Below, piece after piece: positions 8,366 through 14,624 of a DNA stretch of 31,324 nucleotides; position 1 is the stretch's first letter, and each line of letters starts with the position of its first letter. A program made the translations under genes and the position numbers. Under the pieces are notes generated by a model that saw nothing but the letters and a program-made list of their open reading frames with translations, did not search any database and was not told where the DNA came from. The DNA is from Dinghuibacter sp035492835 (lineage in GTDB: Bacteria > Bacteroidota > Bacteroidia > Chitinophagales > Chitinophagaceae), in the NCBI RefSeq assembly GCF_035492835.1, contig NZ_DATJIY010000034.1:1-31324 (forward strand), written 5' to 3'.

Positions 8366-8401
8366 AAAAAAATGCCCGGTCGTCCTCTTGGACGCCGGGC
8401 A
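8366..8401 (-). terminator. Rho-independent terminator of the six-Cys peptide gene
   Basis: On the minus strand a 12-bp stem (TGCCCGG plus CGTCC, one bulged base, TCTT loop on the plus strand; 8373-8401) is followed by seven T (A-run at 8366-8372 on plus). It sits 7 bases past the stop at 8409. It may also stop transcription from the RRM gene, though there is no T-run in that direction. Confidence 0.85.
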
Positions 8402-8408
8402 AGCGATG

Positions 8409-8594
8409 TTACAGGCACGCAGTCGTCGTACAATAGTAGATGATCGTCCCGCCCGCTCCGTCGCGGGAGCAGCAAGCCTGGAATTTGCTGCACACCGTCG
8501 TGCCGCATTTTTCTCCGATGGGTCCGATGCCGCCGAGGACTTTTTTCATTTCTGCCTTGGTAAGGGATTTTGCCGATTGGATAGCGTTTTTCAT
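8409..8594 (-). CDS. Double-glycine-leader peptide, six-cysteine core (RiPP/bacteriocin-like precursor)
   Basis: This is a 61-residue peptide starting at the ATG at 8594. The longer in-frame extension to 8696 is low-complexity and AT-rich. Residues 11-22, LTKAEMKKVLGG, match the double-glycine leader of Bacteroidota natural-product precursors (GG-Bacteroidales type). In that family a C39 peptidase/ABC exporter cuts after Gly-Gly. The predicted 39-residue core starts IGPIGEKCGTT and has six Cys in the spacing C-x5-C-x5-CC-x12-C-x5-C. That would suit three disulfides or thioether crosslinks. The gene has its own terminator and an AT-rich 254-base upstream region shared divergently with two further peptide genes. 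No exporter, peptidase or modifying enzyme is in the window. Expression and activity are unknown. Confidence 0.75.
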   Translation of the reverse strand: MKNAIQSAKSLTKAEMKKVLGGIGPIGEKCGTTVCSKFQACCSRDGAGGTIIYYCTTTACL

Positions 8595-8803
8595 TTTTTC
8601 TATTTTTTGGTGAGGGAATTTCGATAGCGGTCCTTTTAAAGTTAATAAAAATCCTTCCCTAACCCGAAATATAAAGATATTACTGTAATTCCCCATGTTT
8701 ATAACTTCCTAATCCGTTGAAAAATACCCCCAACCCATTAAAATTCCCCCCGCCAACTTATCGTAAGCATGTCTATGCATTTTTTTTCGCCAAAAGTTGT
8801 CGC

Positions 8804-8811
8804 TACCTTCA
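8804..8811 (+). promoter_or_regulatory. Possible -7 box for the tandem peptide genes
   Basis: TACCTTCA at 8804-8811 resembles TAnnTTTG and lies 37 bases before the ATG at 8849, behind a T-rich run (8780-8787). A very similar T-run plus TACCTTTC precedes the fucosidase gene at 29163. No clear -33 TTG is at the right distance, so this is tentative. Confidence 0.35.
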
Positions 8812-8848
8812 GGAACGTCATTCGTATTGCTAATCAAAAATGCCATGT

Positions 8849-8992
8849 ATGAAAAAAATCGAATTGAATCGTGAAAAACTGCAGCTCAAAAGGCAGAAGA
8901 TCGTCACCCTGACCAGGGCGTCCAATCACGAAGAGCCCACAACCACCGTGTTGCTGACCATCATGCACCGGTGCCCCATTGCCAAACGCTAA
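8849..8992 (+). CDS. Small peptide A, lanthipeptide-precursor-like
   Basis: This 47-residue peptide begins MKKIELNREKLQLKRQK and continues IVTLT. The L-x-L-K-x-x-K-I-x-x-L pattern resembles leaders of class I lanthipeptide precursors in Bacteroidota (inference from memory of the family). After the leader comes a short Thr-rich segment with PTTTVLLT, a single Cys at 42 and a basic end, CPIAKR. There is no Gly-Gly site. The paralogue 11 bases downstream shares the leader and the PTTTVL block, so selection on both parts is likely. Hydroxy residues followed by one Cys would allow at most one thioether ring per chain. No Shine-Dalgarno sequence is visible. It is too short for most gene finders. 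An alternative is a short regulatory or structural peptide. Confidence 0.65.
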   Translation: MKKIELNREKLQLKRQKIVTLTRASNHEEPTTTVLLTIMHRCPIAKR

Positions 8993-9003
8993 AAATTACA
9001 ACG

Positions 9004-9159
9004 ATGAAGAAGATCGAATTGAACCATGAGAAACTCAAGCTCAGGAAAGAAAAAGTCGTGTCTCTGACCAAGACGCAAGCGACCACAGCCCCGTCGCTGG
9101 CACATCCCACGACGACGGTGCTTCACACGTATTATGACTGCCGTGGCAACGGCCGTTAA
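9004..9159 (+). CDS. Small peptide B, paralogue of peptide A
   Basis: This 51-residue peptide begins MKKIELNHEKLKLRKEK and continues VVSLT, aligning residue by residue with peptide A over the first 22 positions. It has a four-residue insertion in the middle, then HPTTTVLHTYYDC and RGNGR. The shared features are the leader, PTTTVL, a Thr two residues later and one Cys near the end. The start at 9004 is chosen because it aligns with peptide A; an upstream in-frame ATG at 8971 falls inside peptide A. The 11-base gap and shared terminator at 9172-9206 put A and B on one transcript. The two leaders are similar at the DNA level too, indicating tandem duplication. Lanthipeptide-type assignment is inference; no LanB/LanC or transporter gene is present here. 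Confidence 0.65.
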   Translation: MKKIELNHEKLKLRKEKVVSLTKTQATTAPSLAHPTTTVLHTYYDCRGNGR

Positions 9160-9171
9160 AAGCGCGACGCT

Positions 9172-9206
9172 AAAAAAAGACCCTTTCAAAAAAAGGGTCT
9201 TTTTTT
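9172..9206 (+). terminator. Rho-independent terminator after the tandem peptides
   Basis: There is a perfect 15-bp stem between 9172-9186 and 9192-9206 (core GACCCTTT/AAAGGGTC) with a five-base loop. It is flanked by seven A on the left and seven T on the right, so it can work in both directions. It lies 12 bases after the stop of peptide B. Confidence 0.92.
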
Positions 9207-9265
9207 ATGCTTTTACAAAAAAAGATAGGACTGCGAATGATTGGATACGATACAAGTATATTAGG

Positions 9266-9305
9266 ATTGTAAACGATAGGAATACATATTATATATGTTT
9301 ACAAT
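9266..9305. repeat. Nested inverted repeat, possible operator
   Basis: ATTGTAAAC (9266-9274) and GTTTACAAT (9297-9305) form a 9-bp inverted repeat. Inside it ACATAT (9284-9289) and ATATGT (9293-9298) form a second one around TAT. The element is AT-rich and lies 30-80 bases upstream of the ATG at 9348, where a repressor or activator site would be expected. No protein partner can be named. Confidence 0.5.
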
Positions 9306-9335
9306 AAATTAATGCGCCGATCGGATCGAAATGTA

Positions 9336-9343
9336 TAGATTTG
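9336..9343 (+). promoter_or_regulatory. -7 box TAGATTTG, 4 bases before the ATG
   Basis: TAGATTTG is an exact match to TAnnTTTG and ends four bases before the ATG at 9348. In Bacteroidota transcription starts about 5-7 bases after this box, so the mRNA would start at or next to the A of the ATG (leaderless). No good -33 TTG is visible. Confidence 0.6.
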
Positions 9344-9347
9344 GCGG

Positions 9348-11813
9348 ATGACCCGCTTCCTTGTCCTTCTCCTCCTGGCGCAACCAGCCACAACGCAACA
9401 TGCCGCGGCGCAATATGCGCAGCACTCCCTCGGCCCCCGCCCCGACAGCACCTACCTGGTGCCCAGCAACCAGCTGATCAGCCCCGCCGGCAGGCAAATA
9501 TACCTCCCGGGCGGCCGACCGGTCGGCCTGGCGCTCACAAAAGACAAGAAATACCTCCTGGTCAAAAACATCCGCACGCTCGACCTCATCCGCCTTAGCG
9601 ATAACAAAGTACAACAATCGCTCCCGATCAAGGGTGGCGCCTCCTTTAACGGTATGGCCATCAGCGGGACGACCATATACCTGACCCGGTCCGATGACAA
9701 GCTCGTAAAAGCGGCCTTGATCGACGACAGTCTGGTACTGCAATCCCTGATCGCGCTCCCCCACCCTTCCGTTGGCGGCGACCCCGCGCCCGGGGGCGTG
9801 GCAATAATGGGTAACACCCTGCTTGTCACCCTCAGCCGTAACAATACGCTGGCCGTAGTAGAAGAAGGCGACAGCACCCGGCAGATCCCCGTTGGGATCG
9901 CCCCATTTGGCGTCCTGGCGCTGGACGAGACCAAGGCATACGTCACCAACTGGGGCGGTCGCCGCCCGGTCCCCGGTGAATACACCGAAAACACCTCCGG
10001 CAGCGCCATCCTGGTCGACAAAAGCAACGGCGTCGCCAGCGACGGTTCCGTATCGGTGGTCGACCTGAAAACCCGGCAAACGGTAAGGGACATCCACGTA
10101 GGTCTCCATCCCTCCGCCATGGCGCTGAGCCCGGACCGGCAAATACTGTACGTCGCCTGCGCCAACAGCGACCGGGTCTACGCCATCGACACAAAAAACG
10201 ACGTCATAACCGACAGCATAAAAGTCACCAAAGACACGCTGCTGGGCAGCGCCCCCAACGCGCTGGCCACCGACGGCGATAGACTCTTCGTCGCCAACGG
10301 CACCCAAAACGCCATCGCCGTCATCGACGCCCGGCCGCCCTACGCCGTGCAGGGCTACATCCCCACCGGGTGGTACCCGGGCGCCGTGGTCACCGACGGC
10401 AAAACCCTATACGTCGCCAATATCAAGGGCATCGGCTCGAGGACGAGGCAGGCAAAGGGCTATACTACGCACGGATTCATGGGAAGCGTGTCCGTCATCG
10501 GGCTACCAGAGGCAAACGGCCCGGCCGCAAGCGAAGCGGCGGCAGGCGCCCGGTCAGGAAACACGGCGTCAGCCAACTGGCTAAAGCCACTAACGGCATC
10601 GGTCAACCGCAACAACGGCATCGCCGAGTCCCCCCAATCCGCCCCGCGCTTCAAGCACGTCGTCTATATCATCAAGGAAAACCGCGTCTACGACCAGCTC
10701 CTCGGCGACCTTCCCCAGGGCAACGGCGACACCGCCCTCGTACTTTTTGGGCGACGCGTAACCCCCAACCACCACAAGCTCGCCGAAGACTTCGTCCTCC
10801 TGGACAACTACTATACCAGCGGCGTCCTGAGCGCCGACGGCCACCAATGGACCGACGAGGCCTACGCCACCGACTACCTCGAGAAGTCCTTTGGCGGCTT
10901 CAGCCGCAGCTACCCCTACGACGGGGACGACGCGCTGGCATACGCGGCGTCCGGTTTTCTCTGGGATAATGTATTACGACATGGCCTTACCTTCCGCGAC
11001 TATGGCGAGTTCGTAGCGGGTATCATCAAGCCCGAAGGCGCGCATTTTATCGATATCTTCAACAACCCCAAAAGCTTCAGCATCACCGCCAAAGCCAACA
11101 TCGGCTCCGTAAAGCCCTATATGTGCCCGGACTATATCGGTTTCCCCAACGAGGTGCCCGATCAGTACAGGGCGGACGTTTTTCTGAAAGAATTCAAACG
11201 CTTTCAGGCGAACGACTCCTTTCCCAGCTTTACGATCATGCTGCTGCCGTGCGACCATACCTCCGGGACCGCCCCGGGTATGCCGACCACGCAAGCGTCG
11301 GTGGCGGACAACGACCTCGCGCTCGGTCGGATCGTGGACGCCATTTCGCACAGCAAATACTGGAAAGAAACGTGCATCTTCGTCACCGAAGACGACTCCC
11401 AGGATGGCGCCGACCACGTGGACGGCCACCGCACCGTGGGTTTTGTGATCAGCCCCTACACCAAACGCGGCCAGGTAGTGTCCACCTATTATTCCCAGGT
11501 GAGCATGGTCCGCACCATCGAAAACGTGCTGGGGCTTCCACCCATGAACCAGCTCGACCGCGCCTCGGGCGACATGTCGGCGTGTTTTACCGCCACGCCC
11601 GATTTCACGCCCTACGACGCCGTACCCAACAACATCCCGCTCGATTCGCTCAACCCGCCGCTGAAAATGCTAACCGGAAAACAGCTTTCGTGGGCGCGTC
11701 AGTCCGTAAAACAAGACCTCAGCAACTACGACCGCGTCGACGAAAAAATCTTCAACGAGATCATTTGGCACTCGGTAAAGGGCTATGAAGCCCCCTACCC
11801 CATTTCCCGCTGA
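9348..11813 (+). CDS. YncE-like beta-propeller fused to alkaline-phosphatase-type phosphoesterase
   Basis: This 821-residue exported protein has an N-terminal hydrophobic signal (MTRFLVLLLLAQPA). Residues about 50-375 form a YVTN-type propeller with repeated blades such as VSVVDLKTRQTVRDIHVG, ILYVACANSDRVYAID and IAVIDARPPYAV. From residue about 435 the phosphoesterase/acid-phosphatase domain begins: HVVYIIKENRVYDQLLGD, NYYTSGVLSADGH, LPCDHTSG and TEDDSQDGADHVDGHR. The acidic and His residues in these motifs are those that hold the metals in the family. The substrate is unknown (phosphodiester or phospholipid head groups are plausible). The fusion order is the known bifunctional YncE/alkaline-phosphatase arrangement. 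The 3' end overlaps the converging gene by 19 bases. Confidence 0.9.
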   Translation: MTRFLVLLLLAQPATTQHAAAQYAQHSLGPRPDSTYLVPSNQLISPAGRQIYLPGGRPVGLALTKDKKYLLVKNIRTLDLIRLSDNKVQQSLPIKGGASFNGMAISGTTIYLTRSDDKLVKAALIDDSLVLQSLIALPHPSVGGDPAPGGVAIMGNTLLVTLSRNNTLAVVEEGDSTRQIPVGIAPFGVLALDETKAYVTNWGGRRPVPGEYTENTSGSAILVDKSNGVASDGSVSVVDLKTRQTVRDIHVGLHPSAMALSPDRQILYVACANSDRVYAIDTKNDVITDSIKVTKDTLLGSAPNALATDGDRLFVANGTQNAIAVIDARPPYAVQGYIPTGWYPGAVVTDGKTLYVANIKGIGSRTRQAKGYTTHGFMGSVSVIGLPEANGPAASEAAAGARSGNTASANWLKPLTASVNRNNGIAESPQSAPRFKHVVYIIKENRVYDQLLGDLPQGNGDTALVLFGRRVTPNHHKLAEDFVLLDNYYTSGVLSADGHQWTDEAYATDYLEKSFGGFSRSYPYDGDDALAYAASGFLWDNVLRHGLTFRDYGEFVAGIIKPEGAHFIDIFNNPKSFSITAKANIGSVKPYMCPDYIGFPNEVPDQYRADVFLKEFKRFQANDSFPSFTIMLLPCDHTSGTAPGMPTTQASVADNDLALGRIVDAISHSKYWKETCIFVTEDDSQDGADHVDGHRTVGFVISPYTKRGQVVSTYYSQVSMVRTIENVLGLPPMNQLDRASGDMSACFTATPDFTPYDAVPNNIPLDSLNPPLKMLTGKQLSWARQSVKQDLSNYDRVDEKIFNEIIWHSVKGYEAPYPISR

Positions 11814-12151
11814 AACTCCCTTGCCACGATCCACCCCAATGCCTCGATCACCGCAAACGCGGTGAACGCGTCGAGGAAGTTACCCAGCACCGGTATCCAT
11901 CCTACGAGCCACTCGGAGATACCCCGCCCGATCATGGTGCAGGCGGTGCCCGCGATCAGCGCCGTCCGGTAGCTGTGGCGCAGCCGTAGCCCGAAGACGC
12001 TCCCGAGCCCGATGACCAAAAGGATCTCCAGCGGAACCAGCACCACGTTGTCGCTGGCGGGCAGCTGCGCCAGGCCGGCGGCCACCAGCGCGCCGAGCAA
12101 TGCCACCCCGTGGATCATGCGACGGGACTTCCGGAGTTGGATAGAGGTCAT
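11795..12151 (-). CDS. DUF697-like small membrane protein
   Basis: This is a 118-residue protein with about four hydrophobic segments. The core, LPASDNVVLVPLEILLVIGLG followed by VFGLRLRHSYRTALIAG and then GWIPVLGNFLDAFTAFAVIEALG, resembles the DUF697/YcjF domain. That domain is often fused to GTPases but here stands alone. The function is unknown. I chose the ATG at 12151 over the longer frame to 12274. A TATCTTTA -7 box lies four bases upstream of it, and the extra 41 residues look non-coding and would run into the next gene's start. A basic Arg/Lys cluster (residues 6-11, LRKSRR) precedes the first helix. It converges with the propeller-phosphoesterase gene and diverges from the permease operon. 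Confidence 0.65.
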   Translation of the reverse strand: MTSIQLRKSRRMIHGVALLGALVAAGLAQLPASDNVVLVPLEILLVIGLGSVFGLRLRHSYRTALIAGTACTMIGRGISEWLVGWIPVLGNFLDAFTAFAVIEALGWIVAREFQREMG

Positions 12152-12155
12152 GCTA

Positions 12156-12163
12156 TAAAGATA
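12156..12163 (-). promoter_or_regulatory. -7 box TATCTTTA, 4 bases before the ATG
   Basis: On the minus strand TATCTTTA ends four bases before the ATG at 12151, the same geometry as at 9336-9348. It implies a leaderless transcript and fixes the start choice. The -33 side (TTTCG, 16 bases upstream) is weak. Confidence 0.5.
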
Positions 12164-12272
12164 CGGACACCCGCCGTATCGAAAGCGGACGGCCAAAGCG
12201 CCCAATAAAAGCCACAACGCGTTAAAAACCAATGAACAAGCACTTTGGCACCCCCCTTGACGCGGAACGGAC

Positions 12273-14624
12273 ATGCTGAAGAACTACCTCCGCATCGCCC
12301 TGCGCACCCTCGGGCGCAGCCGCCTCTCGGCCGTCGTCAATATCGGCGGCCTGGCCATCGGGATGACCGTGGCCATGCTCATCGGCCTATGGATAGTGAA
12401 CGAGGTGTCCTTTGACCGGAACTTCGACCATTACCGGAGGATCGGCAAGATATGGCAGTTCGTGACCTTTGTGAAAGGCGTCAAGGTCCCTTACGACGTC
12501 ATCCCGGAGCCCATGGGCCCGGAGCTGCGGTCGAGCTTCCCCGACTTCGACAAGGTCTCGATGGCGTCCATACCCGAAACGCAGGTGGTCCAATACGCGG
12601 ACAAAAAATTGCCGGTACACGGCCTCTACGCGGAACCCGACTTCGCCGACATATTTAGCGTCAGCATAGAGAGCGGCCGCAGACAACGGGACATGCACGA
12701 CATCCTCGTCGACGCCCCCACCGCCCAGGCGATCTTCGGTGATAAAAACCCCATCGGCCAGGTGTTAAAGATCAGCGACACCATCGTCGTCCGCGTCTCC
12801 GGCATATTCAAAGCGTTCCCCGCAAACAGCAGCCTTGACGGCGTACACTTTGTCGCCCCCTGGAGTCTCTACCAGGCCACCAACAATAACGCCCGGGGCG
12901 CCAAAACCGACTGGGGCAACAACTCCTTTAACGTATACGTACAGTTAAAAGCCAACGCCGACGTCAAAAACGTCTCGAACAAGATACGCGACATCCTGCT
13001 CAAGACCGACAACCCTCCCGTCTACCGCCCTGAGTTTTTTGTCTTTCCGATGGACCGGTGGCACCTCTACCGGGACTTCCATAACGGCGTGAACGTCGGG
13101 GGCTTTATCGAGATCGTCCGGTTGTTTGGCATCATCGGCATTTTCGTGCTCCTGCTGGCGTGCATCAATTTTATGAACCTCAGCACCGCCCGCTCGGAAC
13201 GGCGCGCCAGGGAGGTCGGCATCCGCAAGACCATCGGCTCGGTCCGTTCCCAGCTGATCGTGCAGTTCTTTGTCGAATCGGCCGTCATCGCCCTCATCGC
13301 CTTTGGCCTGTCGGCCATCCTCACCTGGCTTACATTGCCGTTGTTTGCGGCTATCGCAGGCAAAACCATACCTTTCCCCTGGACCGACCCGGTCTTCTGG
13401 ATGGCGGGCGCCCTTTTCAGCGTGTTGACAGGGTTCATCGCCGGTAGTTACCCCGCCCTGTACCTGTCTTCGTTCAAACCCATCAAGGTGCTCAAACGGA
13501 CCAGCCGCCTGGCCGCCCTGCCACGCCGCGCGCTGGTGGTGCTCCAGTTCTCGATATCCGTCGCGCTGATCATCGGCACCGCCGTGGTCTACCGCCAGAT
13601 CGGATACGCCAGGGACCGGCCCACGGGTTATGACCGCAGCGGAATGATCGAGGTGAACATCAACACCCCGGCCCTCAATCAGCACTTCGATGTCCTGAGG
13701 ACGCAGCTGTTGGCCACGGGCGCCGTAACGGACGTCACGGAGTGCTCGAGCTCTATGACCGATCAAAACAACGGTACGACCGATATCGATTGGAAGGGAA
13801 AGGAACCAGGCACGCACCCCCTCGTGATGTCGAGCAACGTAACCCCCGAATACGGCCGCACCATCGGCTGGCGGATCACCCGGGGCCGGGACTTCAGCCG
13901 CGACTATGCCACGGACTCCACCGCGATGGTCCTGAGTGAATCGGCGGTCGCGCTGATGCGGTTCAAACAGCCGCTGGGCGAGCTCGTACAACACAACGGC
14001 CACACCTATCACGTCATCGGCGTCGTGGACAACATCCTCAAGGAGTCCCCCTTCGAGCCCATCAAACCCGCGTTTTTCACACAAGACGGCTGGTTCAGCG
14101 TTATCGATATAAAGCTCACGCCCGTGAGCGGCGCTATCCCCAAGGTCGAGAGCGTCTTCAGGCAGTTCAACCCGGGCGCGCCGTTCGCGTTCCACTGGGT
14201 AAACCAGGACTATGCCAGGAAGTTCGACTCCGAGGTGCGCGTGGGTGAGCTGGCCACGGTCTTCGCCGCGCTGGCCATCCTTATCTCCTGTCTGGGCCTC
14301 TTCGGCCTGGCGACCTTTGTGGCCGAACAACGCACCAAGGAGGTCGGCATCCGGAAGGTCCTCGGCGCCTCGGTGTTCACCCTCTGGCGGCTGCTATCCC
14401 GCGAGTTCGTCCTGCTGGTGCTGCTGTCGCTGCTGATCGCCATCCCCGTGGCGCGCTACTATATGGGCCACTGGCTCGAACACTATGACTACCACACCGG
14501 GCTGGCCTGGTGGATATTTGCCGGCGCCGGTCTGGGCGCTATCGTAGTCACCCTGGCTACCGTCAGCTTCCAGGCCATCCGCGCCGCGCTGGCCAATCCC
14601 GTTCACAGCTTAAGATCCGAATAA
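12273..14624 (+). CDS. MacB/FtsX-type ABC permease, paralogue 1
   Basis: This 783-residue inner-membrane protein begins MLKNYLRIALRTLGRSR, the standard start of Bacteroidota MacB_PCD/FtsX permeases. The layout is: helix near 20-42, periplasmic domain 45-280, four helices between about 282 and 447, second periplasmic domain 450-665, and three helices to the end. That gives eight helices, twice the classic FtsX unit. Each FtsX half carries the ATPase-coupling loop, REVGIRKTIGS and KEVGIRKVLGAS. These proteins couple ATP hydrolysis to export or mechanical signalling at the envelope (lipoprotein, peptide or antimicrobial handling). No ATP-binding subunit is in the operon. The stop TAA shares its last A with the ATG of the next gene, so translation is probably coupled. 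Confidence 0.9.
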   Translation: MLKNYLRIALRTLGRSRLSAVVNIGGLAIGMTVAMLIGLWIVNEVSFDRNFDHYRRIGKIWQFVTFVKGVKVPYDVIPEPMGPELRSSFPDFDKVSMASIPETQVVQYADKKLPVHGLYAEPDFADIFSVSIESGRRQRDMHDILVDAPTAQAIFGDKNPIGQVLKISDTIVVRVSGIFKAFPANSSLDGVHFVAPWSLYQATNNNARGAKTDWGNNSFNVYVQLKANADVKNVSNKIRDILLKTDNPPVYRPEFFVFPMDRWHLYRDFHNGVNVGGFIEIVRLFGIIGIFVLLLACINFMNLSTARSERRAREVGIRKTIGSVRSQLIVQFFVESAVIALIAFGLSAILTWLTLPLFAAIAGKTIPFPWTDPVFWMAGALFSVLTGFIAGSYPALYLSSFKPIKVLKRTSRLAALPRRALVVLQFSISVALIIGTAVVYRQIGYARDRPTGYDRSGMIEVNINTPALNQHFDVLRTQLLATGAVTDVTECSSSMTDQNNGTTDIDWKGKEPGTHPLVMSSNVTPEYGRTIGWRITRGRDFSRDYATDSTAMVLSESAVALMRFKQPLGELVQHNGHTYHVIGVVDNILKESPFEPIKPAFFTQDGWFSVIDIKLTPVSGAIPKVESVFRQFNPGAPFAFHWVNQDYARKFDSEVRVGELATVFAALAILISCLGLFGLATFVAEQRTKEVGIRKVLGASVFTLWRLLSREFVLLVLLSLLIAIPVARYYMGHWLEHYDYHTGLAWWIFAGAGLGAIVVTLATVSFQAIRAALANPVHSLRSE

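Noticed and set aside
8597..8696. 34-residue N-terminal extension of the six-Cys peptide
   Set aside because: The sequence is AT-rich and non-conserved in character, while the ATG at 8594 gives a standard-length double-glycine leader.
8769..8852. 27-codon frame (MSMHFFSPKV...) ending in an ATGA overlap with peptide A
   Set aside because: It has no leader-like or conserved feature, runs through the probable -7 box at 8804, and such short frames are expected by chance.
12152..12274. N-terminal extension of the DUF697-like protein to 12274
   Set aside because: It would overlap the permease start, contains the -7 box at 12156-12163, and its translation looks unlike a protein N-terminus.
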